A DNA stretch of 64,000 nucleotides from positions 62,001-126,000 of the forward strand of contig NZ_BMDC01000001.1 of assembly GCF_014635585.1 (NCBI RefSeq), given 5' to 3'. This document shows, piece by piece, positions 27,459-35,130 of this stretch. The notes beneath the pieces are model-generated. The model had not been told where the DNA came from. It saw nothing but the letters and a program-made list of their open reading frames with translations, and did not search any database. Every line of letters starts with the position of its first letter. Position 1 is the stretch's first letter. The translations under genes and the position numbers were made by a program. The stretch is from Rothia aerolata. GTDB lineage: Bacteria; Actinomycetota; Actinomycetes; Actinomycetales; Micrococcaceae.

Positions 27459-28010
27459 ATGTCCACCCTTGCATACGCAGACACAAGCAGCATGCCCGTC
27501 GTCCAGTCACCTGTGAGCGAAGCACACGCCCGCCCAGCTGAGGGTCGTCCTAGCACTTGGAAGCGTATTGTGACCATGGACTACATGAACGGTGAGAATT
27601 TCCGCAACGTCGGTCTGCTGGTTTTGCGCCTGGGCACCCTGGCAATCTTCCTCCACGGCTGGAGCAAGTTGCACGGCTTCGAGGGTTTCGTCAAGTTCCT
27701 CGGTACCGCCCCGGTGGGCGAGTGGACACCCCTCTTCTTCGGCGTGCTGGTTGTCACCGGCCAGCTGTTGCTCGGTATCGCACTGACCCTGGGCCTCTTC
27801 ACTCGCTGGTCTGCCCTGTGGCTGGCTTGCATGTTCGCCTTCATCATCCTGGCTGTGAACATCCCCATGGGTGGTCTGATTGGTGAAAGCGGCGGCCTGA
27901 GCTTCGAACCCGCCCTCTACTACTTCGTCCCCGGCGTAGTTCTCTTCTTCACCGGTGCAGGCAAGTTCTCCCTGGACTACCTGCTCCTGAACAAGAAGAA
28001 CAACCGCTAG
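27459..28010 (+). CDS. DoxX family membrane protein
   Basis: A 183-residue DoxX-like membrane protein. ATG 27459 is chosen because AGAGGAG lies 8 bases upstream; the frame is open 51 bases further up. After about 45 polar residues come four hydrophobic segments. The first contains GLLVLRLGTLAIFLHGWSKL, a good match to the DoxX N-terminal motif (R..lg..f..hG..Kl), and later parts hold LGLFTRWSA and ALYYFVPGVVLFFTGAGKFSLD. Family members include a mycobacterial oxidoreductase-linked membrane protein and thiosulfate:quinone oxidoreductase subunits, but most are of unknown function. It stands alone between a terminator and a strong downstream terminator. Confidence 0.8.
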   Translation: MSTLAYADTSSMPVVQSPVSEAHARPAEGRPSTWKRIVTMDYMNGENFRNVGLLVLRLGTLAIFLHGWSKLHGFEGFVKFLGTAPVGEWTPLFFGVLVVTGQLLLGIALTLGLFTRWSALWLACMFAFIILAVNIPMGGLIGESGGLSFEPALYYFVPGVVLFFTGAGKFSLDYLLLNKKNNR

Positions 28011-28030
28011 AATCTAGCTCCCAGAACCAC

Positions 28031-28071
28031 AAGGAGGGTCGGTGGCACCGCTGGTGCCACCGACCCTCCTT
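28031..28071. terminator. Strong bidirectional hairpin after doxX
   Basis: A perfect 19-base inverted repeat (28031-28049 with 28053-28071, loop GCT) lies between the convergent doxX and M20 amidohydrolase genes. It begins AAGGAGGG and ends CCCTCCTT, so a short T-run sits at the 3' side on both strands. Confidence 0.85.
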
Positions 28072-28151
28072 TGCTAAGGATTACTCACAAGGTACCCCAG
28101 CCACCAAAAACACCCTAAAGTTCGCCTAAACCCCGTGTGCAGAACTCGCTC

Positions 28152-29444
28152 TTAGTGCTCGGCTGGTCGTCTCTGGGACAGCAGATGGTTGTATGCCACG
28201 TGGGCATGGAGCTTAACGCCTGTAATCAAGGTTTTATCGTCGGCGTAGAAAGCTGGGTGGTGGTTTGGCACCACTCCACGCCCGCCCTCTACAGCTTGCA
28301 CCTGGCCATCTCCAAACTCGGTGTCTTGAACACCCAGACCGACGTATAAACCACCGAACCTGACGATAAACTCTGATACGTCGTCATAGCCCAACGTTGG
28401 GTCGGGCACAAAAATATTGTCTTCGCCAACAACCTCTGCCAAGGAAGGTCGGAGCTTAGTAACCCATTCCTCGGTGTTGCTGACCGCAGGAACTGGCTGA
28501 GCGTATTCCACTTCAGCCGAGCATCCAAATGCTTGTGCAATACCGTGAACGAGATCGCGGACTTTACCTTGAACCTCCTCCATTACTTGATCACTTAGTG
28601 TGCGTATTGTTCCCCACAGGGTGACTGATTGGCCGATTACGTTGAACCGGCCAACATCTTCAATATGGCCGATGGACACAGTCTTCGGGCTGAACGCATC
28701 GGTGGATCGGTACACCTGACCGATACTGGTTAGAATCGCACCGACCGCTGGCATCGGGTCAGTTCCCATCCACGGTGTTGAGCCGTGAACCTGCTCGCCT
28801 GTTATAACAATGCGGATCATTGACGATGCGCCAAACTGTACACCTGACATGAGAGAGACCATGCCTTTGGGATAGGGTTGAACATGCATACCAAAGGCCG
28901 CTGTAGGTGAGAACTCATCTAACACACCCGTATCGATAAAAGCCTTGGCTCCACCAGCTTCTGGGTAGGGGGCACCTTCTTCAGCGGGTTGGAAGACCGC
29001 CAGCACTGTTCCAGGTAGTGAGCCACGCTGTTCAGCAAGAATCCTCATAGCCCCGAGCAACATGGCTGTGTGGCAGTCATGCCCACAGGCGTGTGATACA
29101 GGGAAGGGGCCGCCCGGGTAGTCTTGATCGACTACGGTTGATGCAAAGTCCACACCCGACTCGTCTACAACAGGCAGTGCATCGATGTCAGCACGCAACA
29201 ACGCAACACCCGAACCTGCAAGACCGCCACGCAACACACCGAGCACGCCGTGACCGGCAATACCGGTCTTTACCTCATCGAGGCCCATCTCCCGTAGGCG
29301 ATTTGCAATAAAGGCCGAGGTTTTAATCTCACGGTTGGATAGCTCAGGATGCCTGTGGAGATGATGCCTCCAGGCAATCATGTCTTTTGATGTTTCTTCC
29401 GCCCTTTTGTTCAAGAGTTCCCGAATATTATCTGGTGTGCTCAT
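28152..29444 (-). CDS. M20 family amidohydrolase (zinc aminoacylase/hippurate hydrolase type)
   Basis: A 430-residue metal-dependent amidohydrolase of the M20D (aminoacylase/hippuricase/IAA-amino acid hydrolase) group, which removes acyl groups from amino acids or short amides. Motifs are RHHLHRHPELS near the N-terminus, LRADIDALPV, ACGHDCHTAMLLGA (metal ligands), QPAEEG (catalytic glutamate) and GMHVQPYPKGMV. The start at 29444 is preceded by AAAGGAAG; 13 further in-frame codons lie upstream. Codon use is visibly freer, with more A/T third positions, than in neighbouring genes, and the gene is isolated between convergent doxX and an AT-rich gap, which suggests later acquisition. The substrate is not known. 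Confidence 0.88.
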   Translation of the reverse strand: MSTPDNIRELLNKRAEETSKDMIAWRHHLHRHPELSNREIKTSAFIANRLREMGLDEVKTGIAGHGVLGVLRGGLAGSGVALLRADIDALPVVDESGVDFASTVVDQDYPGGPFPVSHACGHDCHTAMLLGAMRILAEQRGSLPGTVLAVFQPAEEGAPYPEAGGAKAFIDTGVLDEFSPTAAFGMHVQPYPKGMVSLMSGVQFGASSMIRIVITGEQVHGSTPWMGTDPMPAVGAILTSIGQVYRSTDAFSPKTVSIGHIEDVGRFNVIGQSVTLWGTIRTLSDQVMEEVQGKVRDLVHGIAQAFGCSAEVEYAQPVPAVSNTEEWVTKLRPSLAEVVGEDNIFVPDPTLGYDDVSEFIVRFGGLYVGLGVQDTEFGDGQVQAVEGGRGVVPNHHPAFYADDKTLITGVKLHAHVAYNHLLSQRRPAEH

Positions 29445-29470
29445 GACACGCTCTTCCTTTCGACATCGCC

Positions 29471-29498
29471 GCTTGAAACTCACTGTTTAGTTTCAAGC
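29471..29498 (-). promoter_or_regulatory. Inverted repeat before the amidohydrolase gene
   Basis: GCTTGAAACT (29471-29480) and AGTTTCAAGC (29489-29498) are exact inverted repeats spaced by 8 bases, 26 bases before the amidohydrolase start on the minus strand. The size and spacing fit a dimeric repressor operator. Confidence 0.5.
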
Positions 29499-29793
29499 TA
29501 TTTACTGGTCGCTTCACCCGTGTGGATGGGCTTCTTTAGGAATTCGAGGCGATACAACTGCCCAGCGTTGCCTCGAAGGATTGCAATTGGCGTATTGCGT
29601 AAATTCCCGATTGATAAGCACCTTCTAGAGATTACAACACCCGCTGACAAAGGAGCATTCGTTGTCTCAGCCACATAATCAGTTTATCGTACCGTCTTGA
29701 GTTTCATTCTATACAGCCAGGTTTGACAAAGACAGAGCCGCTCAATATTTGGGAGTCTCCACTTCATAGATTCCGCCTGCCAAAGCTGCCGAG
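29499..29793. other. AT-rich gap between amidohydrolase and hisD
   Basis: About 295 bases with no credible frame on either strand. Composition is well below the surrounding GC level. It should contain the minus-strand promoter of the amidohydrolase, but I see no clear -35/-10 pair, and no tRNA or terminator. Confidence 0.5.
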
Positions 29794-29806
29794 TAGACTA
29801 AATCTA
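29794..29806 (+). promoter_or_regulatory. -10 element for a leaderless hisD mRNA
   Basis: TAGACT at 29794-29799 is followed by 6 bases and then the hisD ATG at 29806, and there is no Shine-Dalgarno sequence. Transcription would start at the A of the start codon, as is common for actinobacterial leaderless genes. Confidence 0.5.
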
Positions 29807-31173
29807 TGACTAACACCGAGCAGAATACCTCCGCCCTTCAACCTCCGGTTATGCGCACCCTCGATTTGCGCGGCCAGCATCTGAGTTACGGGGAGCTCCG
29901 TAACGTTGTGCCCCGCCAGTCCAACGACTATGTGGGCAACGCTGCCAAAACCGTGGATGAAATTATTGCTCGGGTGAGGGCCGAGGGCGCGGATTATCTG
30001 CGCGAGCTCTCCGCCAAGTTTGACGGCGTTGAGCAGGGAGCCCTGCGCGTTCCCGCTGAAGAGCTGAGCAAGGCTGTTGAAACCCTGGACCCTCAGGTTA
30101 AGGAGGGCCTGGAAGTTGCTATCGAGCGAACCCGTGCTTTCGCTCAGGCCCAGCGCCCCGACGACCGCGAGCTTGAGGTTGCCCCCGGTGCCAAGCTGAC
30201 CTTCCGCTGGACCCCCGTGCGCCGCGCCGGTGTCTACGTTCCCGGCGGCCTGGCCGTCTACCCGTCGTCCGTCATTATGAACATCGTGCCTGCCCAGGCA
30301 GCCGGTGTTGATTCGATTGTTCTTTGTACTCCGCCGCAGGAGGAGTTCGGGGGCCTGCCCCACCCCACCATTTTGGCCGCTGCCCACCTGCTCGGCGTGG
30401 AAGAGGTGTGGGCTGTCGGCGGCGCCCAGGCGCTGGCGGCTATGGCCTACGGCGTGGACGACGCCGGTGAAGTTCTCGAGTCCGTAGACACGATCACCGG
30501 CCCCGGCAATATCTTTGTTGCCCTGGCTAAGCGGGCGCTGCAGGGCGTTGTGGGTATCGACGGCGAAGCGGGCACCACCGAAATTGCGGTGATTGCCGAT
30601 GAAACCGCCAACCCCGACTACGTGGCAGCCGATCTGATTTCTCAGGCAGAACACGACCCCAACGCCGGCTCGATTCTGATTACCCACAGTGCTGAGACCG
30701 CTGAAAAGGTCGCCGAGGCAATCAGGGTGCGTGCCGCTGCCACCAAGCACGCCGAGCGTGTGAAAACCGCCCTTGAGGGCCCCCAGTCCGGCGTGATTTT
30801 CACCGATAATCTTGAGCAGTCGATAGCCGTTGCCGATGCTTACGCAGCTGAACATCTCGAAATCCACACTGCCAACGCCGCAGAGGTTGCCTCTAAAATC
30901 CGCAATGCCGGTGCGATTTTTATTGGCCCCTACTCGCCGGTGCCCCTGGGCGACTACGCGGCGGGGTCTAACCACGTGCTGCCCACAGCAGGGTCGGCAT
31001 CCTTCGCATCGGGCCTGAATACCACTGCCTTTATGAAAGCGGTACAGTTGATTGAGTACACCGATGCTGCCCTGGCGGAGATTGGCGAGTCCATTATTGC
31101 TGTGGCCCACAACGAAGATCTGCCGGCGCACGGTGAGGCCATTACCGCCCGTACCCAAGACTTCAAAGGCTAA
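29806..31173 (+). CDS. hisD: Histidinol dehydrogenase
   Basis: HisD catalyses the last two steps of histidine synthesis, oxidising L-histidinol to L-histidine with 2 NAD+ and a zinc ion. The 455-residue protein contains RRAGVYVPGGLAVYPSSVIMN, AVGGAQALAAMAYG, ITGPGNIFVALAKR, QAEHDPNAGS and EHLEIHT, which carry the zinc and substrate residues (Gln, His, Glu, His), and GSNHVLPTAGSA. About 20 residues precede the conserved start. No other his gene lies alongside in the window; nrdR follows after 3 bases, so hisD and nrdR likely share a transcript. Confidence 0.97.
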   Translation: MTNTEQNTSALQPPVMRTLDLRGQHLSYGELRNVVPRQSNDYVGNAAKTVDEIIARVRAEGADYLRELSAKFDGVEQGALRVPAEELSKAVETLDPQVKEGLEVAIERTRAFAQAQRPDDRELEVAPGAKLTFRWTPVRRAGVYVPGGLAVYPSSVIMNIVPAQAAGVDSIVLCTPPQEEFGGLPHPTILAAAHLLGVEEVWAVGGAQALAAMAYGVDDAGEVLESVDTITGPGNIFVALAKRALQGVVGIDGEAGTTEIAVIADETANPDYVAADLISQAEHDPNAGSILITHSAETAEKVAEAIRVRAAATKHAERVKTALEGPQSGVIFTDNLEQSIAVADAYAAEHLEIHTANAAEVASKIRNAGAIFIGPYSPVPLGDYAAGSNHVLPTAGSASFASGLNTTAFMKAVQLIEYTDAALAEIGESIIAVAHNEDLPAHGEAITARTQDFKG

Positions 31174-31176
31174 TCT

Positions 31177-31674
31177 ATGATTTGTCCCTACTGCCGGCAC
31201 CCGGATTCCCGCGTGGTAGATTCACGCACCACTGATGACGGCGCTGCGATTAGGCGCCGGCGCCAGTGCACCGAGTGCGGTAAGCGCTTTTCGACCGTGG
31301 AGACCACCTCGGTTGCGGTGATTAAGCGTTCCGGGGTGACCGAACCCTTTAACCGGCAGAAAATTATCTCCGGTGTGCGCAAGGCATGCCAGGGCCGCCC
31401 GGTGACCCAGGACGACCTGGCGAAGCTCGCCCAGGAGGTTGAAGAGACGATTCGCGCCCGCGGCCTGGCGGAGATCGACGCCCACGAGGTGGGGCTGACC
31501 ATTTTGGAGCCGCTTTCTCGCTTGGATGCCGTTGCCTACCTGCGTTTTGCTAGCGTCTATCAGGCCTTTAGCGGACTGGAGGACTTTGAGAAGGCAATTG
31601 AGGATTTGCGGCAGTTCCAGAAGAGCAGTGGGGGTGCGGGCGAGGTAGACCCGAACCAGCCTACGCTAATCTAA
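31177..31674 (+). CDS. nrdR: Ribonucleotide reductase regulator NrdR
   Basis: NrdR is a zinc-ribbon plus ATP-cone repressor of ribonucleotide reductase genes. The 165-residue protein starts with [23 protein letters not shown] and CTECGKRF, giving the four zinc cysteines (CPYC and CTEC). The ATP-cone follows ([24 protein letters not shown]). A C-terminal tail of about 20 residues is polar. The start is 3 bases after hisD. No nrd genes are in the window, so its targets are elsewhere. The structured repeat region begins about 12 bases after its stop. Confidence 0.96.
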   Translation: MICPYCRHPDSRVVDSRTTDDGAAIRRRRQCTECGKRFSTVETTSVAVIKRSGVTEPFNRQKIISGVRKACQGRPVTQDDLAKLAQEVEETIRARGLAEIDAHEVGLTILEPLSRLDAVAYLRFASVYQAFSGLEDFEKAIEDLRQFQKSSGGAGEVDPNQPTLI

Positions 31675-31685
31675 AGTTAAAACTG

Positions 31686-31904
31686 AGCGGGGATTCCGCT
31701 TCACTCAACCTCCCTTAAACGCCAGCCCCGATGCCAGTTGAGTGAAGCGGAATCCCCGCTGGCGTTTAGTCGCGACTTTCCGCTAAGCGAGCGAAAGCGA
31801 GTCGTGAGCAGCTGACTGACATCGGGATGGAGCGAAACGGGCGCGAGCGTGCGAGCGCACAAGAGTGAGCGGAATCGCGAAGCGTGCGTTTAAGGGAGGT
31901 TGAG
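31686..31904. repeat. Nested perfect inverted repeats (structured intergenic element)
   Basis: This is a non-coding 260-base gap between convergent nrdR and ppgK. It holds three exact inverted-repeat pairs: 31686-31709 with 31737-31760 (24 bases), 31716-31726 with 31758-31768 (11), and 31704-31722 with 31886-31904 (19). The pairs overlap, so the structures exclude one another: the CTCAAC at 31704-31709 can pair with GTTGAG at 31737-31742 or 31899-31904. The middle part is rich in GCGAGCG-like repeats, and GAGTGAGCGGAATC at 31864-31877 nearly repeats 31740-31754. There is no T-run or coding frame. It may be a mobile palindromic element, a structured RNA, or a bidirectional transcription stop. 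It is not a named family that I recognise. Confidence 0.8.
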
Positions 31905-31936
31905 CCAGGCGCTACCCGCAGAGCGGGAGAATCCAA

Positions 31937-32776
31937 CTACTCCGCGTGATCCCAACCCGCTGCCCACAGCGCAGCGCCCACAATGCCGGCGTTGTTCCGC
32001 AGCTGGGCCATGACGATGGGGGTGCGCACGTCCTCTTCAAAGTAGGGCAGGAACTTGTCGGGGTTCTTGGAGATGCCGCCGCCAATCACGAAGAGGTCGG
32101 GGGAGAAGAGCATCTCCACGTGGGTGAAGTAGCGGCGCAGGCGCTTGCCGTACTTCTTCCAGGAGAGTTCATCGCGTTCGCGGGCGCGGGCTGAGGCCTT
32201 CGTCTCGGCGTCGTGGCCGTCGATTTCGAGGTGGCCCAGTTCGGTGTTGGGTACCAGCTGGCCGTTGATAATCAGGGCTGAGCCAATACCGGTGCCCAGG
32301 GTGATGACGGCGATTAGGCCGTCGCGGTCGCGGCCCTGGCCGTAGTGCGCCTCGGCCAGACCGGCGGCGTCGGCGTCATTGAGGGCATAGACCTTCCGGC
32401 CGCCCAGGGCCTCAGACATAATGCCCTCAAGGTCTGCGCCAATCCAGGACTCATCGACGTTGGCGGCGGAGAGAGTAATGCCGTTTTTGACGATGGCGGG
32501 AAAGTCAATGCCAATGGCAGAATCGGGGGAAGGCGCTAGTTCGCGGGACTGTAGCTCCTCAACAATCTGAACCACTACCTCAGCGCAGGCTTCGGGGGTT
32601 GCCGGGGAGGGGGTGGGAATGCGGAAGCGCTCGGAGACCAGGTTGCCGGTGCGGGTGTCTACGACTCCGCCCTTCATACCGGTGCCGCCAATGTCAATGC
32701 CGATAGCGAGGTCTTTGGGTTCAGGCTTGGTGACTTCTACCTGAGCTTCTACTTTTTCCACGATAGTTTCGGTCAC
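31937..32776 (-). CDS. ppgK: Polyphosphate glucokinase (ROK family)
   Basis: Phosphorylates glucose to glucose 6-phosphate using polyphosphate or ATP, an actinobacterial speciality. In 279 residues the ROK phosphate loop IGIDIGGTGMKGGVVD (about residues 24-39) is followed by ALNDADAAGLAEAHYG with the catalytic aspartate, VITLGTGIGSALI, and ELGHLEIDGHDAE, in which the usual ROK zinc-binding cysteine loop is absent, as in other PpgK proteins. A GTG start is preceded by AGGAGAAG. The N-terminal 22 residues are charged and variable. It follows map by 24 bases on the same strand, so the two may be co-transcribed. Confidence 0.93.
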   Translation of the reverse strand: MTETIVEKVEAQVEVTKPEPKDLAIGIDIGGTGMKGGVVDTRTGNLVSERFRIPTPSPATPEACAEVVVQIVEELQSRELAPSPDSAIGIDFPAIVKNGITLSAANVDESWIGADLEGIMSEALGGRKVYALNDADAAGLAEAHYGQGRDRDGLIAVITLGTGIGSALIINGQLVPNTELGHLEIDGHDAETKASARARERDELSWKKYGKRLRRYFTHVEMLFSPDLFVIGGGISKNPDKFLPYFEEDVRTPIVMAQLRNNAGIVGAALWAAGWDHAE

Positions 32777-32800
32777 GGGTCTTCTCCTAGAGGAAGAGGG

Positions 32801-33721
32801 TTAGAGGGAGGGCAGGGTCAGAATGTCAGCGCCGTCTTCGGTCACCACCAGGGTGTGTTCGAACTGAGCGGAGCGCTTGCGGTCGCGGGTTACGACTGTC
32901 CAGTCGTCGTCCCACATATCCCAGGCGATGTCGCCCAGGGTCAGCATGGGTTCGATGGTGAAGATCATGCCCACTTCCATCACGGTGTTGTAGGCGGGGG
33001 CGGCGTCATAGTGGGGCACAATCAGGCCGGAGTGGAATTCGCGGCCTACGCCGTGGCCGGTGAAGTCGCGCACCACGCCGTAGCCGAAGCGGGCGGCATA
33101 CTTCTCAATCACACGGCCGATCACGTTGATTTCGCGGCCGGGCTTCACGGCCTTGATGGCGCGGTTCAGGGACTCTTCGGTGCGCTCGACCAGCAGGCGG
33201 GATTCTTCATCGACGTCGCCTACCAGTAGGGTGGCGTTGGTGTCGCCGTGCACCTTGTTCTTGTAGGCGGTGACGTCCAGGTTGAGAATATCGCCGTCCT
33301 CTAGCACCGTGGAGTCGGGAATTCCGTGGCAGATCACCTCGTTGAGCGAGGTGCATACCGCCTTGGTGTAGCCGCGGTAGTCGACGGTGGAGGGGTAGGC
33401 GTTGTGGTCGCAGATGTACTCGTGAATGAGCACGTCGATCTCATTGGTGGTGGTTCCGGGTACCGCAATCTTGCGGGCTTCGGCTATAGCGTTGGCTGCA
33501 ATGGTGCCGGATTCCCGCACCAGCTCAATCTCTTCGGGGGTGTACATGTTGGAGTCGTTGCCCTCGTTAGCCTCCGCCCGGCCTACGTACTCGGGGCGGT
33601 CAATGTGGGCGGGCACCGGGCGCATGGGTGCGACGACGCCGGGGGTCAGGTTGCCCACGGGAGCTTTGCCGGGTTCTGCGGGAAGGTTATGAGAAGTCTT
33701 GCTATTTGCCATGGTTTCCAT
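32801..33721 (-). CDS. map: Type I methionine aminopeptidase
   Basis: Removes the initiator methionine from nascent proteins. The 306 residues include the metal ligands in [17 protein letters not shown] (two Asp), GHGVGREFH (His), FTIEPML (Glu) and QFEHTLVV (Glu). The N-terminal extension of about 65 residues with [14 protein letters not shown] is typical of the longer actinobacterial MetAP1c type. The first ATG (33721) and another three codons later (33712) are both possible; neither has a strong Shine-Dalgarno. Confidence 0.95.
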   Translation of the reverse strand: METMANSKTSHNLPAEPGKAPVGNLTPGVVAPMRPVPAHIDRPEYVGRAEANEGNDSNMYTPEEIELVRESGTIAANAIAEARKIAVPGTTTNEIDVLIHEYICDHNAYPSTVDYRGYTKAVCTSLNEVICHGIPDSTVLEDGDILNLDVTAYKNKVHGDTNATLLVGDVDEESRLLVERTEESLNRAIKAVKPGREINVIGRVIEKYAARFGYGVVRDFTGHGVGREFHSGLIVPHYDAAPAYNTVMEVGMIFTIEPMLTLGDIAWDMWDDDWTVVTRDRKRSAQFEHTLVVTEDGADILTLPSL

Positions 33722-33833
33722 GGTAGTAGGTAAACCGGATGAGAGCTCCGCTCAAAGGCTTGTCAGCTGCTGAATATTTTGCCACAGTTAGGAATAGCGG
33801 TTGAATTGAGCCGCAGGCACCAAGGAGTACACT

Positions 33834-34034
33834 ATGAGTCTTTCTGAATACACCCCCGGCCCCCACGATCCCCAGTTCTGGTACAACCTCACCACCGGCG
33901 AGGTGGAGGAGGGGCAGCAGTCCCGTTCTTCGCAGCTGTGGGGCCCTTTTGCCACCCGTGAAGAGGCTGAGAACGCCATGAAGACCGCCGCTAAGCGCAA
34001 TGAAGAGTGGGATAACGACGGCTGGAATAGCTAA
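33834..34034 (+). CDS. Small SPOR-like conserved protein
   Basis: A 66-residue acidic cytoplasmic protein with a good AAGGAG site upstream. It contains QFWYNLTTGEVEEGQQS and LWGPFATREEAENAMKTAAKRNEEWD, the pattern of short actinobacterial proteins annotated as SPOR-domain-like or conserved hypothetical. The aromatic WYNL and GPF.T.EEAE elements suggest one small alpha/beta fold. It has no signal peptide, so a role in peptidoglycan binding is doubtful. It is convergent with panB: only 7 bases separate the two stop codons. The function is unknown. Confidence 0.75.
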   Translation: MSLSEYTPGPHDPQFWYNLTTGEVEEGQQSRSSQLWGPFATREEAENAMKTAAKRNEEWDNDGWNS

Positions 34035-34041
34035 AGTTGAG

Positions 34042-34962
34042 TCAGCTTTCGAAGGTGTGCTCGGCGGCGGGGTAAACCCCCGAGAGCACCTCTGAGCGGT
34101 AGGCGCGGGCACCTTCGAACAGAACGGTGTGAAGGTCTGCGTATTCTTTGACGAAGCGGGGCTTCTTGCCCTTCCGCAGTCCAAAGGCATCCTGCCAGAC
34201 CAGCACCTGGCCCGTGGTTGCGCCACCGGCACCAATTCCCACGGTGGGAACATCGAACTCTGCCTCGATTTCGGCGGCTACCGACGAGGTGGTCATCTCC
34301 AGCAGCAGGCTGAAGGCGCCGGCCTCGACCAGCGCGGCGGCATCGTCCTTAATCTTGGCGGCGGAATCTCCGCGCCCCTGCACCCTAAAACCGCCCAGTG
34401 CGTGCTCGGACTGCGGGGTAAAACCGATGTGCGCCATCACGGGAATTCCCGCCTTGACCACCGCGCGAACGTGCTCGGCGTAGTAGGCGGAGGCCTCCAT
34501 TTTGACGGCGTGGGCCCCGCCTTCCTTCATAAAGCGGGTGGCGGTCTCCACCGCCTGGGAGGGGGAGGCCTGGTAGGAGCCGAAAGGAAGATCAGCGAGG
34601 ACGAGCGCGCGGCGGCTACCGGCTGCCACCGCGGCAACCAGAGGAATCAGCTGGTCAACGGTAATAGACAGCGTGGACTCATGCCCCAGCACATTGTTGC
34701 CCGCCGAGTCGCCAATGAGCAGAACCTCTATACCGGCCTCATCGAAGATTTGGGCGGTGAGGTAGTCGTAGCAGGTGAGCATGGAAAACTTCTCACCGCG
34801 TTCTTTAGCCTGGGCAAGATGTACAGTGCGAATTTTCTTCACGCTATCGAGACAAGAAGCGACCTCTGCGGGTGTGGTCTGCGCAGAAGCAGGCTCAGGG
34901 GTAGACGAATAAGGAGCCGCTTCTTCGGCGGCTAGAGCTGAATTTTCCTGGGGCAAAATCAT
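34042..34962 (-). CDS. panB: Ketopantoate hydroxymethyltransferase
   Basis: PanB makes ketopantoate from 2-oxoisovalerate and methylene-tetrahydrofolate, the first step to pantothenate and CoA. The chosen start is ATG 34962 (306 residues); TTG 34968 is a less likely alternative. The N-terminal 40 or so residues are a variable, Ala/Ser/Pro-rich extension. Core motifs are MLTCYDYLTAQIFDEAG, LLIGDSAGNNVLGHEST (metal-binding Asp), VLADLPFGSYQ, AVKMEAS, GIPVMAHIGFTPQS and PTVGIGAGGATTGQVLVWQDAFG. No other pan genes are adjacent. No clear Shine-Dalgarno is seen. Confidence 0.94.
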   Translation of the reverse strand: MILPQENSALAAEEAAPYSSTPEPASAQTTPAEVASCLDSVKKIRTVHLAQAKERGEKFSMLTCYDYLTAQIFDEAGIEVLLIGDSAGNNVLGHESTLSITVDQLIPLVAAVAAGSRRALVLADLPFGSYQASPSQAVETATRFMKEGGAHAVKMEASAYYAEHVRAVVKAGIPVMAHIGFTPQSEHALGGFRVQGRGDSAAKIKDDAAALVEAGAFSLLLEMTTSSVAAEIEAEFDVPTVGIGAGGATTGQVLVWQDAFGLRKGKKPRFVKEYADLHTVLFEGARAYRSEVLSGVYPAAEHTFES

Positions 34963-35073
34963 GGACAAAATACTACCGTGACCTGACTCTCCAGCAGAAG
35001 AGAGAAAGAATTTACACGCGTGTTACAGAGAGCTGTCTCAAAAAGAGCGGTTGAGCTCGGTGGGGAAGACCTG

Positions 35074-35095
35074 TCACTTATAAAGTTATAAGTGA
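35074..35095. promoter_or_regulatory. Perfect palindrome over the glnA2 promoter
   Basis: TCACTTATAA (35074-35083) and TTATAAGTGA (35086-35095) form an exact 10-base-arm palindrome with a 2-base centre. It contains TATAAA/TATAAG, the likely -10 region, and lies 35 bases before the glnA2 start. A dimeric regulator bound here would block transcription. It does not match the GlnR consensus. Confidence 0.55.
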
Positions 35096-35130
35096 GCAGT
35101 TTTATCAGTGGAATGAGGCGAAGGAGCGTC

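Noticed and set aside
29764-31200. Minus-strand frame of 478 codons opposite hisD
   Set aside because: It covers hisD fully in antisense; the plus strand has every HisD active-site motif, the minus product has none.
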